Shown: positions 43,111 through 51,259, counted from the first letter of the stretch. The stretch: DNA of 64,000 bases from a virus (IMGVR_UViG_3300031707_000005:20624-84623), one strand, 5' to 3'. A program made the numbers and translations. Notes: generated by a model from the letters alone, not told the origin.

Positions 43111-44562
43111 TCAGTTGGAATATACGTCGGAAGTAGAACTAAGGATGGACGCACGGTTAATGGCGGATAGAACACGGTCTTCCGACATACCATAACGTAA
43201 AGAAACCTCAGAAACGCTGAATCCAGACATACGTAAAAAGTCAAAGAAATATGCACGAGCAATGATAGCAGAACCAAGACATACTCGCGGAGATAACATG
43301 TCGGAGACAGAACAACCATATCTCTCCGATATTTTAGATGCCATTGCCGTAATTATATCCGGACCGGCCCCACCGGCTCGAAGTTTCTTCAGTGCTGACT
43401 GACGAATCCGGTGAATTTTCTGAATTGGTTTACCGAGTTCGTTAGACATTTCACGAATTGAAATATCCTCAAGGTCAATCTTGGTGATAACCAACGATTC
43501 TTCTTCAGTCAATTCGCACGCTTTAACCATCCGTTCGAGGTCGTGTATATCTTCCGTTTCTTGAAACTTTTTAAAAGAAGAAACGTCACATAGTATGCGA
43601 GTTTTTCCTTCTTCAGTCGTATCATCAGTCTCCCAGGAGACTTGATCCTTATCGGAAAGCTCAGGAGACTTACCGTTATTGAAAACCATTGAATGAATGT
43701 CATTTGAACGAGACATTCGTTTGAAGTCGTTTACAACTTCATTATCGATTATTTTCTCGGCATATTTCAGAAGTCCAGCATCAATGCCATGTTTACGATC
43801 AGTTCGCATGATGTAAAGAGGAGTGTTCTTGACTTTATTCGTTTGATGCCAACCGCGTAAGAACGGTTTGAGTTGAGAGTCATTCCAACGAAGTTTTGAC
43901 GCTGCAACAGCAACGGACGGGTCCCCCCAGTTATTTGCAAGGGAAAGACGGCGTGATGCTAAGATAGAACGACCATGATCGCATTCAAGGCAACCACCAC
44001 CGATGCAAACATGCTCAGTAAACTCAGCGGGTTTAATACGACCCTGGCGATACATTGATTGAAGAAGAGTATACTGAGTTTCCGGATAACCGAGCAAACG
44101 TAAAAACTTACCGGAGTCTATCGTATGATTTTGAGGAGAATAGTAGTATCTCTCATGATCAAATTTCGCAAATTCAAGAATGTCAGATACACGCCACAAT
44201 GAATTTGCGCAAGAACGCAAACAACCACGGTCTTGATCATGGCGACGAACACAAGCCTTGTTCGTACATAAACCATTCGGAATGTCGACCGGAAAAATAC
44301 TTCCGATATATACAATCGATACTTCGCCAAGAATTCTCTCAGCTTGAGACCGATCAACAAGTTCATCAGATAGGTGTTTGAAAAACCACCGACCAATGAA
44401 ATCTTTTGAAAGGAGGCGGAGCCGCACATTCTGCGCGGTGTCTAACGCTCTCTCTTTATCCCGTTTAAAATGCCGAACAACTTTGGCATAAGTCCAGTTA
44501 TACCATTGTTGGGTAAACGACTTATTCGTAGGGATGACTATGCTGACGTACGCGCGCTTCAT
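43111..44562 (-). CDS. Large sigma-70-like protein with DnaA-domain-IV-like C-terminus
   Basis: The ATG at 44562 has GGAGAAACTG upstream, which prefers it over 44574. The roughly 483-residue protein starts with a region-2-like part (SFTQQWYNWTYAKVVRHF, then ALDTAQNVRLRLLSKDFIGRWFF, up to about residue 75). It has Cys-rich inserts (LCTNKACVRR...GCLRSC near 100-120; CIGGGCLECDHGRS near 190), then a region-4-like HTH (LTEEESLVITKIDLEDISIREMSNELGKPIQKIHRIRQSALKKL, 350-395). The last 70 residues (ISERYGCSVSDMLSPRVCLGSAIIARAYFFDFLRMSGFSVSEVSLRYGMSEDRVLSAINRA) are HTH-like and resemble DnaA domain IV. A transcription or replication-initiation role is likely. Confidence 0.75.
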   Translation of the reverse strand: MKRAYVSIVIPTNKSFTQQWYNWTYAKVVRHFKRDKERALDTAQNVRLRLLSKDFIGRWFFKHLSDELVDRSQAERILGEVSIVYIGSIFPVDIPNGLCTNKACVRRHDQDRGCLRSCANSLWRVSDILEFAKFDHERYYYSPQNHTIDSGKFLRLLGYPETQYTLLQSMYRQGRIKPAEFTEHVCIGGGCLECDHGRSILASRRLSLANNWGDPSVAVAASKLRWNDSQLKPFLRGWHQTNKVKNTPLYIMRTDRKHGIDAGLLKYAEKIIDNEVVNDFKRMSRSNDIHSMVFNNGKSPELSDKDQVSWETDDTTEEGKTRILCDVSSFKKFQETEDIHDLERMVKACELTEEESLVITKIDLEDISIREMSNELGKPIQKIHRIRQSALKKLRAGGAGPDIITAMASKISERYGCSVSDMLSPRVCLGSAIIARAYFFDFLRMSGFSVSEVSLRYGMSEDRVLSAINRASILSSTSDVYSN

Positions 44563-44616
44563 CAGTTTCTCCATGCGCCGGTTGTCCCAGCGACTAGCGG
44601 AGTTGAACTACTAGAA

Positions 44617-44633
44617 TAACGGAAAATCCGTTA
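44617..44633. terminator. Hairpin TAACGGA-AAA-TCCGTTA between genes
   Basis: A perfect 7-base stem with a three-base loop in the 118-base gap between the small gene at 44693 and the sigma-like gene. The minus strand continues with TTCT, not a long T-run, so it may be a weak terminator or processing site. No tRNA could be folded from it. Confidence 0.45.
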
Positions 44634-44692
44634 CCCACCAGTCACACTACCACAAAAGATCAAAAAACACAAGGCTTTTGAGACTCAAGACA

Positions 44693-44956
44693 TTACTTCA
44701 CCGTTGGTTCGATTTCCAAATATTGAGTAAAGCCCGCAAGCCCGGGTCTAGACCCATATTTAAGAATACGTCTTTTAATTAAGTAAGGACCCTCAATTAT
44801 TCTCGAGCGCTTCGTTACCTTATCTCTAACAGTCATTTGTTCAAAGACAATCTCGGAACCGGGAGAAAGGATAGGTGTAAGCCCAACCCTAAATTCAAGG
44901 TGTGCCGGGAGATCCGTGAAAACGATAACTGTTCTTACCCCACACATCCCATTCAC
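44693..44956 (-). CDS. Hypothetical protein, 84-87 aa, OB-like pattern
   Basis: It starts from GTG at 44956 or ATG at 44947. Alternating strands (TVIVFTDLP, EFRVGLTPILSPGSEIVF, RSRIIEGPYLIKRRILKYG, QYLEIEPTV) suggest a small beta barrel. I know similar short phage proteins but no function. It is the last minus-strand gene before the 447-base gap. Confidence 0.62.
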   Translation of the reverse strand: MNGMCGVRTVIVFTDLPAHLEFRVGLTPILSPGSEIVFEQMTVRDKVTKRSRIIEGPYLIKRRILKYGSRPGLAGFTQYLEIEPTVK

Positions 44957-45403
44957 CGGGTCCGTAAATGACCCCTTATTCCTATCAAGCTACTCTTCAT
45001 GACTCGCCTCCACATCTGACTCCGTCTCCGACTCTGTCTCTATCTCTGCTAACTCTGCTTCGCTACGTTGTGTAAAAACAAGAACGGGATCGAAAAAAGA
45101 AAAAGAAAAGATCAGATCTTTCAACTAAGAAGCTTACGGATTAACCGGGCGGACTTAGTTCTGAGAGTATACCCATGCACAAGAGCTTGTAAGGTATATC
45201 CCATACTTTTTCTTCGAATCTTCCTGGAACACGCCGCTGATCTTTACTTCTAGATTCGGGGACGAAACACTTCTGACAGCTCTTGAAGTGTTCCTCCTCG
45301 CCAGACCTCTATAACGATATATTGTCATGTATGGTCTGCAGTCCGCGTTCTTGTGAGCAAACTCTACAGTTAAAACTTAAAATGAGATCGATATAGTTCC
45401 AAG
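44957..45403. other. Gene-free 447-base region with several inverted repeats
   Basis: I see no convincing gene here. It begins with a pyrimidine-rich, imperfect TCTGACTCCGTCTC repeat (45010-45060). On the minus strand this reads as a short Glu/Ser/Thr acidic peptide (44990-45124, no ATG). Three inverted repeats follow: AAAGATC-A-GATCTTT (45107-45121); TATACC...GGTATA (45168-45198) enclosing ACAAG-AG-CTTGT and followed by ATACTTTTTC on the plus strand; and AACACTTC...GAAGTGTT (45266-45292). This is the longest gap in the window. It may hold a small RNA, promoters for the plus-strand genes or an origin-like region. Confidence 0.5.
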
Positions 45404-46150
45404 ATGATAAAGGCAACGAAAACGCCTAGGAAGACAAAGAAGGCTCCAGAGCTACCTAACGACGTCGAAATCAAAGAGGCGGTAGAGAAATGTATCAAGA
45501 GAATCGCGGGACCGGTTGAAGCATCATATTTACGCGTATGGCTTTTGGAAGTGGTCCGGAACAATGCTATCCCGATAAGCCTTCTTGAGTATCTTCCAGT
45601 CCCAGCAGCGGAAGTTGGAAAAACAAGATTTGATCAGTTATATGACGCTTCCATGGCTCTAGTATACCCCGGTTATTCGAAAGAAACGCTTGAAAGACTT
45701 CTAGGGCCTTCACCAAAAAAAGGCATCAAAATATGGAGGGTAATTCTTCCAGAAAAATTCAAGATAGCTCATGTCTTAATACGGGCAGAAAGTTTTCAAA
45801 AAGCGTTTGCTTTAGGGTGTGATTATACGTGTAGGATGTCTCTCCGCTTATACGGGAAGATACCGACTGATGTGACCATAAGAGTGATCTATATGACCGA
45901 AAGAGCTTTAAGAAGATATCTAGATTTAAAGTGGGCGAATAGAACATCACGTCGTAGAAAATTTAAACTCGAGGGTAGAGAAATAACGCAAAGGCAGATA
46001 AACGGGGTTCGTTTGTTTGCTCTCGGTTCTACGAAAAGTCCTTTGTATAGTGTGGCCAGATATTGTGAGAAAAAAGATTTGGACCGTGTAAGAAAATCAA
46101 AAGGACTTTCACGAGAGTCGTCTGTGGAGACCGAATCTAGGCAAGCGTAA
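45404..46150 (+). CDS. Hypothetical basic protein, 248 aa
   Basis: Not recognised. The N-terminus is very basic (IKATKTPRKTKKAPELP). The middle alternates helices and strands (ASYLRVWLLEVVRNNAI, IWRVILPEKFKIAHVLI). The C-terminal quarter is Arg/Lys-rich (WANRTSRRRKFKLEGREITQRQINGVR), consistent with nucleic-acid binding. It precedes purZ by about 50 bases on the same strand and may share its promoter. No strong ribosome-binding site is visible. Confidence 0.65.
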   Translation: MIKATKTPRKTKKAPELPNDVEIKEAVEKCIKRIAGPVEASYLRVWLLEVVRNNAIPISLLEYLPVPAAEVGKTRFDQLYDASMALVYPGYSKETLERLLGPSPKKGIKIWRVILPEKFKIAHVLIRAESFQKAFALGCDYTCRMSLRLYGKIPTDVTIRVIYMTERALRRYLDLKWANRTSRRRKFKLEGREITQRQINGVRLFALGSTKSPLYSVARYCEKKDLDRVRKSKGLSRESSVETESRQA

Positions 46151-46202
46151 GTTATGGGTAAGTCTAGTACGGACTGTAAATAATTTAAGACTGGAGACTA
46201 AA

Positions 46203-47399
46203 ATGCAAGAGGGAAAACTGAACGTGTTGTTGGACGCATTCTGGGGGTCATCCGGTAAAGGAAAGACGTCCGCATGGCTTGCCGATAAATTCGGGGTAAC
46301 ACGAGTCTCAAGTTCAAATTTCCCGAATGCAGGTCATACAGCCGCATTTGAAGATGGCACGAAGTTCATAGCAAAAGCTATTCCGACGGCTGCAATCTTA
46401 AAGAAAGTTAAAGGAGTCGGGATGCAGTGCTGGTTATCTCCTGGTTCCGGATATGACTGGAATCAACTAATTAAAGAATGGGTTGAATCTGAAAAGCCGG
46501 AGATCAATATCCACTCACGTGCGTCAATCGTAACAGCAGAACACAAACAACGTGAAGCCAGTGGTTCAGAATCTACGAAGCATATTGCAAGTACGATGCA
46601 GGGTTCAGCCACAGCGATTGTTGACAAAGTCTTACGAAAAGCAGACTGTCAACTTGCAGAAACGATCGACCCGCGCATTATGATTGAGTCTCTATATGAG
46701 TCAAATCCAGTAACGCGTGATATTTTAGATCGTAGCGGAGCTTTACAAGAAATTGATCGAATTCGTGTTGTTGATGCGTTAGTTTTTCGTAAACTAACTC
46801 ATAGAGCACTTCGAAGCGGCCATACTTGGTTACATGAAGGCTCTCAAGGATACGCGCTTTCCATTGATCACGGATCTCATTATCCATTTTGTACGAGTCG
46901 AAACTGTTCAGTTCAAGCTGCCATGGATCATATGGCGGTTCCCCCGTCGATGGTAGGTGATGTTTATTTAAATCTACGAACTTTTCCAATTCGAGTAGGA
47001 AATGTCATTGAAGACGGAGTCCAAAAAGGTTTTTCCGGTGACTTTTATCCTGACTGTCGTGAAATGACATGGGAAGAAGTCGCGGCTGAGTCTGGTATGC
47101 CTCCTGAAGAAGCTAGAATGCTTGCTGAACGTGAAAGAACCACAGTTACGAAGAGAATTCGACGTGTCTGTAATTTTTCGTTTGAAGGACTTAAGGACGC
47201 TGTAGCAGTAAATGGCGCGACGAAACTAGTTATGAATTTTATTCAGTATATTAATTGGGAAGATGCCGGATGTGTTGAATTCGACAAACTTTCAAAAAAG
47301 AGTCGCGAGTTTATTTCGAAAGTTGAAGAAACTGTAAACGTTCCGGTCGTTTTAGTTGGAACCGGAGCACTTCATAATGAAATGATTAGTCGCTTGTGA
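46203..47399 (+). CDS. purZ: PurZ-type adenylosuccinate synthetase (2-aminoadenine pathway)
   Basis: The 398-residue enzyme has a clear PurA/PurZ fold: LLDAFWGSSGKGKTSAWLADK (9-29), then SSNFPNAGHTAAF with the active His, GSATAIVDK, LHEGSQGYALSIDHGSHYPFCTSRNCS, and TTVTKRIRRVCNFSFE. In PurA the loop is WGDEGKGK, where the Asp is the catalytic base. Here it reads WGSSGKGK, so Ser16 replaces that Asp. This replacement distinguishes PurZ, which joins aspartate to dGMP on the way to the 2-aminoadenine nucleotide, as in S-2L and phiVC8. Host PurB would finish the conversion. GGAG lies seven bases before the ATG. Confidence 0.87.
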   Translation: MQEGKLNVLLDAFWGSSGKGKTSAWLADKFGVTRVSSSNFPNAGHTAAFEDGTKFIAKAIPTAAILKKVKGVGMQCWLSPGSGYDWNQLIKEWVESEKPEINIHSRASIVTAEHKQREASGSESTKHIASTMQGSATAIVDKVLRKADCQLAETIDPRIMIESLYESNPVTRDILDRSGALQEIDRIRVVDALVFRKLTHRALRSGHTWLHEGSQGYALSIDHGSHYPFCTSRNCSVQAAMDHMAVPPSMVGDVYLNLRTFPIRVGNVIEDGVQKGFSGDFYPDCREMTWEEVAAESGMPPEEARMLAERERTTVTKRIRRVCNFSFEGLKDAVAVNGATKLVMNFIQYINWEDAGCVEFDKLSKKSREFISKVEETVNVPVVLVGTGALHNEMISRL

Positions 47400-47620
47400 T
47401 TTGTTACGGGACCCAATCGGAGACCGTCTGGCTGCCTCAAGGACTTCCTGCAAAAATATTTGGACCATGTAGATATGAAGCGATTAAGCTTATCGAAGTA
47501 AAAAATCGCTTCATCAATAAATTAGTCATACGTCCTGCATGCAAGTCATGTATAGAAAGTATGGATTGTGTTGTCCTTGATGATGATTTATTCATCATAT
47601 GGGAAATAATGAATTCATGA
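47396..47620 (+). CDS. Small hypothetical protein, 74 aa
   Basis: It starts from a GTG that overlaps the purZ stop codon, suggesting coupling. It contains GPCRYEAIKLIEVKNRFINKLVIRPACKSC and a second Cys pair, then a hydrophobic, acidic C-terminus. The two Cys groups hint at a zinc site. No function is known. Confidence 0.5.
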   Translation: MICYGTQSETVWLPQGLPAKIFGPCRYEAIKLIEVKNRFINKLVIRPACKSCIESMDCVVLDDDLFIIWEIMNS

Positions 47621-47856
47621 GTTCAAAAGTATTCGGCGTCGGCGACGTTACAATATGTTCAAATCAAGAAGAACTACGATTATATGTAGGTCATCTTGAG
47701 GTGAGTTACATTAAAAAACTGGAAGTGAAATTCGAGAATAATAAAGCATATATAGATGTATCGTTCTTCACCAGTCATGAACCAGAAACAGCTAAATCAA
47801 TAGAAGAAGCTGTTAGAACTGTCAAAACTATTCCATGGATTCGCGTTAATCCGTAG
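47617..47856 (+). CDS. Small hypothetical protein, 79 aa
   Basis: It starts MSSKVFGVGDVTIC (ATG 47617); an upstream in-frame ATG at 47599 would overlap the previous gene. It is a compact alpha/beta sequence with LYVGHLEVSYIKKLEVKFENNKAYIDVSFF. It overlaps the convergent minus gene by 11 bases. No family is recognised. Confidence 0.55.
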   Translation: MSSKVFGVGDVTICSNQEELRLYVGHLEVSYIKKLEVKFENNKAYIDVSFFTSHEPETAKSIEEAVRTVKTIPWIRVNP

Positions 47857-48412
47857 TATTATCGCGTTTTTTACGCTTCAGGTGTATACCAATTTGGTCA
47901 GGATTAGCATTCATATATTCATAGCATGATTGAAAATACCCGTGTACCGGTTTGGCGGCGTCACGTAGCATGAGAGCTTCGAAAATTATTTGTTTATTAA
48001 CTTCAGACCACAACCATTGTTCTGTAATTGGAACGTCCGGCGCGCTTTGACTCCAAACATTTCCATAAGGAAACATCATTAAAATGAATTCTTTTTTATC
48101 AAAATGTGGTTGCGGGAATGCTATAAACTCTTCTTTTCGTTTAATTGACAAATAAACACCATCTGGGAGATCTATCCCTTCAGGGGTTTTCGTTACCCAT
48201 CGCTTAATTGACATCCATTTAACTTCAGGAGCTTTAAGACCCATCCCTTTCCGACATGAAAGAGAACAGTTGTAAAGAGCGGAAGGTGATAGGTTGGACT
48301 CCCATGGCTTAAACCCATTCGGTATGTTACTGAATGAGTGGAGGGACTTAATGAATGGTGTCTTCATCACCGAAACCCGTTGCTGTACTTTTCGTAAGAT
48401 TTCTGAATCCAT
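47846..48412 (-). CDS. Hypothetical protein, 188 aa
   Basis: The ATG at 48412 (MDSEILRKVQQ) is preferred because the longer frame would overlap the divergent thyX-like gene. The protein is mixed alpha/beta, with two Cys close together (YNCSLSCRKG), hydrophobic strands (EFILMMFPYGNVW) and a basic end (IHLKRKKRDN). It is not recognised. Confidence 0.6.
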   Translation of the reverse strand: MDSEILRKVQQRVSVMKTPFIKSLHSFSNIPNGFKPWESNLSPSALYNCSLSCRKGMGLKAPEVKWMSIKRWVTKTPEGIDLPDGVYLSIKRKEEFIAFPQPHFDKKEFILMMFPYGNVWSQSAPDVPITEQWLWSEVNKQIIFEALMLRDAAKPVHGYFQSCYEYMNANPDQIGIHLKRKKRDNTTD

Positions 48413-48427
48413 CAGGAGAACTCCATA

Positions 48428-49777
48428 ATGACGACCGGGCCGGATGTCTTTTGTCTTCGAGGTGTCGATGGTCGACTCCTCCCGCCAGCTGTCCAAGCAA
48501 CTGTACTAGCTAAATATTCACGATCCCCATTATCAGCTCGCGAGATTGTTCAGAAACTGACTGAAGAAGAGGCTGACAAATTTCAGGAGAAATTTGTAAT
48601 TGAGTATAACCACTCAAGTGTAGCTGAGTTAGCAGCTATACCAGTTTGTTTTGAAGGAGTTTCAATCGTCGCGTCAAAATTCCTCGAGTCTTTTCAACGA
48701 ATGGGTTATTCCGAGAAGAGTACTAGATATCAAATTTTCACTAGAAACTCTTTTATCACCCCTCCAGGAGCTCCTTCAACTATGAAGGAATTCGCAGCCC
48801 GGTTTTATGACACATATGAACGTTTATATCCGCGTGTAATTCGTAGATGTGCAGAGCTGATGGGGAAAGACCCAAATGACCCAAAGGTATTAGAAGATAG
48901 AACCGTAAAAGCAAGAGCCTTTGATAATGTCAGATACCTCTTGCCTGCTGGCACAGGAACTAATTTGGCCGCTGTTGGATTTCTTCGTGATTTCCGCTAT
49001 ATGATTCAAGAGGCACGCGGACATTCAAACCCAGAGATTCGTGCTCTTGGTGATGATACTCATAAAGCCGTTTCAGAAATTTGTCCAGTTTTGGTTAAAA
49101 AAGCCGACGCGGACACCTTTGAACCGACGATTAAATCACTTGGAAATCTGCCATCAACCATAAATTTTGAGAAACCGTCATGGTATGTTGGTTTATATAA
49201 ACCACACACTCTCGGTGAACCGGAACTTGTCCAAAAAGCCTTCATTTCTACATTGGCTGATCGGTATGGAATGAGTTGGTCTGCATTCAGCAAACTCATG
49301 GAAGAACGTGGGAAAAGAGCCGTACCTAAAATTTTTCGGACTGTCAGAATATCATTCGATATGATGATGGACTATGGTGCATTTCGAGATTTACAAAGAC
49401 ATCGTCGTTGCGAACAGTATGTAGAACCGCTAACTTCACATTACGGCTATTTAGTTCCAGACGATATAATCGGTACTGACATGGAAGCCGAATACCGAAC
49501 TACGATGGAGCAGGTCCATTTATATGAAGATGATCGCGTGTCACATGACATGGACCTGATGCAGTATGTAATACCTCTTGGGTACTTACATAGATCAGTC
49601 TTCGAAATGGACCTTCAAGAGTTATACTATATGACTGAGCTCAGAACTCAGCCACAAGGACACATTTCATATAGAAGAGTCGCTTATGAAATGGCAAAGG
49701 TCGGCACGAAGTTGTATCCAGAGTTGATGCAGTGGTGTAAGGCGACTGCTCCAGATAACATCGGACTTCACACTTAA
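48428..49777 (+). CDS. Two-domain ThyX-like protein (FAD-dependent thymidylate synthase family)
   Basis: The 449-residue protein seems to be two fused ThyX units. The first (residues 20-200) contains FQRMGYSEKSTRYQIFTRNSF, resembling the substrate half of the ThyX motif. The second contains FDMMMDYGAFRDLQRHRRCEQYVEPLTSHYGYLVP (the RHR motif, near 310-345) and ends with YMTELRTQPQGHISYRRV. Bacterial two-domain members of the family look alike. Classic ThyX reads RHRxxSxNExSxRY within one domain, and here the two halves are divided between the domains. It may supply dTMP, or a modified pyrimidine, but catalysis is not assured. Confidence 0.7.
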   Translation: MTTGPDVFCLRGVDGRLLPPAVQATVLAKYSRSPLSAREIVQKLTEEEADKFQEKFVIEYNHSSVAELAAIPVCFEGVSIVASKFLESFQRMGYSEKSTRYQIFTRNSFITPPGAPSTMKEFAARFYDTYERLYPRVIRRCAELMGKDPNDPKVLEDRTVKARAFDNVRYLLPAGTGTNLAAVGFLRDFRYMIQEARGHSNPEIRALGDDTHKAVSEICPVLVKKADADTFEPTIKSLGNLPSTINFEKPSWYVGLYKPHTLGEPELVQKAFISTLADRYGMSWSAFSKLMEERGKRAVPKIFRTVRISFDMMMDYGAFRDLQRHRRCEQYVEPLTSHYGYLVPDDIIGTDMEAEYRTTMEQVHLYEDDRVSHDMDLMQYVIPLGYLHRSVFEMDLQELYYMTELRTQPQGHISYRRVAYEMAKVGTKLYPELMQWCKATAPDNIGLHT

Positions 49778-49783
49778 TTCCAG

Positions 49784-50047
49784 ATGAAACAAACAAGATA
49801 CGCAGAATGGATTAAAGAGTGGTGTAAGGAAACTGCTCGTAATGGTCTCCGAAGTCGTATTCAAGACTCGGTAGAAGCTGCAGTTCAAAGTGGAATGTCA
49901 GATGAAATCATACTGAATGAAGCAAAAAAAGCCATTCGAAGGGCAAAAAGAAAACGGGCTAAGTATGAGACTTCGGATACATCATCTCAGCATTCCATGA
50001 AATTGTCTCCCGTTCATGAAGTACCGGCATGGCAAAAATCTTCGTAA
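49784..50047 (+). CDS. Small basic helical protein, 87 aa
   Basis: The N-terminal 60 residues are helical and basic (WIKEWCKETARNGLRSRIQDSVEAAV, EAKKAIRRAKRKRAKYE). The C-terminal 25 residues are coded in the region that overlaps the convergent gene by 89 bases. It begins six bases after the thyX-like stop. Function is unknown, though a nucleic-acid-binding role is plausible. Confidence 0.55.
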   Translation: MKQTRYAEWIKEWCKETARNGLRSRIQDSVEAAVQSGMSDEIILNEAKKAIRRAKRKRAKYETSDTSSQHSMKLSPVHEVPAWQKSS

Positions 50048-50285
50048 GTTCCATATCAACTTGTTTTGTTTCTTCGTCATAAACCGGGACATACGCGATA
50101 GTTAGGCATGGACCTCCTTTGTCACGGGCTTTTAGACTTTCTGGCGATAAGATCATAGGGTCGACGGGCTCCCTCCCATACCCACCGACAATCTGGCAGT
50201 ATTCTGCTGGTTTATTCGGCATCCGTAATGGACTGGAACCGAAACGGTGACATGAACTTGAAATTCTACATTTTTTACAGTCCAT
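49959..50285 (-). CDS. Small Cys-containing protein, 108 aa
   Basis: The start at MDCKKCRISSSCHRFGSSPL (50285) fits a zinc-binding opening with CKKC, SSCH and EYC. The longer frame to 50558 overlaps the divergent PAS-like gene and is unlikely. The GGYGREPVDPMILSPESL segment is a pattern I recall from similar phage proteins. The role is unknown. Confidence 0.65.
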   Translation of the reverse strand: MDCKKCRISSSCHRFGSSPLRMPNKPAEYCQIVGGYGREPVDPMILSPESLKARDKGGPCLTIAYVPVYDEETKQVDMELTKIFAMPVLHERETISWNAEMMYPKSHT

Positions 50286-50346
50286 TTTAAGAACATTTGG
50301 CATAAAGCACGTTACCATCAGAACATTTTTATTGCTTTTATATTGT

Positions 50347-51258
50347 ATGCTTCTTGATAATAGCGAAGTTGAAACAATCAGAGACCAGGGTCGTGAATTA
50401 CGCGACCGAGGGTTTATGGAGGTCAACCTCGTCTCCGGATATTTTTCTTGGGCAAATGAATATGCGCTCGACAAGTATGGGATAACCCTTGAACAACTGC
50501 AAAGACTGACCATATTTGATCTTGTTCCGGAAGAATTCCATGATGACGTCAGAAACACGGTTTCTGATCAGGTAAACGGGAAATACCACAAGTTTTCAAT
50601 CTGGCCCGGGAAATGTCAAGAGGGGAAGCTTATATGGTGGTATTCAACACGTGTAAAAGTTAATGGTCCTTCATACTGGTTTAAAATAGAATACTTGAAC
50701 ATAACCGATGGTTACGGTCCACAATATTCTTCCATGAGGGCCGCTATGGAAACAACTAACAGTTACAATGATCTATATAATAGATTCACTGAACTTCGAA
50801 GTTGGACTGAAGAAAGTGTCCACCGTCTTGAAAAAGAAACTGCTGAAACTAGAGAAGCGATCAATAGTTTAAGAGACCAAATGCGTTCTTGCCTGGCTGC
50901 AGCAAATAGAGCGGCAAATGCAGCACTTGAAAATGTTCACGTCATAAACAAATTTAAACAAGATATGTCAAATGAGTTATCAAATCATACGACAGAAATT
51001 CTTAGACTCATCACGACTGATGCCGTACATGGTCAGCGGATGGAAGCTTTTAACGGTCATATGAAGACAGTTGAAAACCGTGTAGAAGAAGAGTTCGAAA
51101 AACATATAAAAAACACTACGAGTCAAGCTGTCATGTCAATCAGAGTTCAAGCTGAGAACTCTGGAAAAGGACTTACGAAGAGAGTTACTATTCCAGTTGG
51201 CGTAATCGCCACTATCGCCACTATCGTTCAGTGGATGCTGACTCATCTCATAAAATAG
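50347..51258 (+). CDS. PAS-like domain, coiled coil and membrane anchor protein
   Basis: It starts MLLDNSEVETI (ATG 50347; an earlier TTG exists). Residues about 25-125 (FSWANEYALDKYGITLEQLQRLTIFDLVPEEFHDDVRNTV...HKFSIWPGK...LIWWYSTRVKV) match a PAS sensor-type fold. Residues 140-260 form a long coiled coil with heptads (RFTELRSWTEESVHRLEKETAET). The last 30 residues contain a single transmembrane helix (VTIPVGVIATIATIVQWMLTHLI). This resembles a membrane-bound sensor or a phage nucleus/spanin-like scaffold, but no enzymatic output domain is present. Confidence 0.65.
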   Translation: MLLDNSEVETIRDQGRELRDRGFMEVNLVSGYFSWANEYALDKYGITLEQLQRLTIFDLVPEEFHDDVRNTVSDQVNGKYHKFSIWPGKCQEGKLIWWYSTRVKVNGPSYWFKIEYLNITDGYGPQYSSMRAAMETTNSYNDLYNRFTELRSWTEESVHRLEKETAETREAINSLRDQMRSCLAAANRAANAALENVHVINKFKQDMSNELSNHTTEILRLITTDAVHGQRMEAFNGHMKTVENRVEEEFEKHIKNTTSQAVMSIRVQAENSGKGLTKRVTIPVGVIATIATIVQWMLTHLIK

Positions 51259-51259
51259 C

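Noticed and set aside
44580-44650. A stretch with a TTCAACT-type loop and a TAACGG/CCGTTA hairpin, resembling tRNA arms.
   Set aside because: No matching acceptor stem could be formed and the putative anticodon loop lacks U33, so a tRNA is not supported.
45068-45253. A 61-residue plus-strand frame in the gap.
   Set aside because: It starts from TTG without a ribosome-binding site, crosses two inverted repeats and has a composition typical of non-coding sequence.
50286-50558. N-terminal extension of the minus-strand Cys gene at 49959.
   Set aside because: The extension overlaps the divergent PAS-like gene and is a low-complexity Ser-rich stretch; the start at 50285 opens with the zinc motif.
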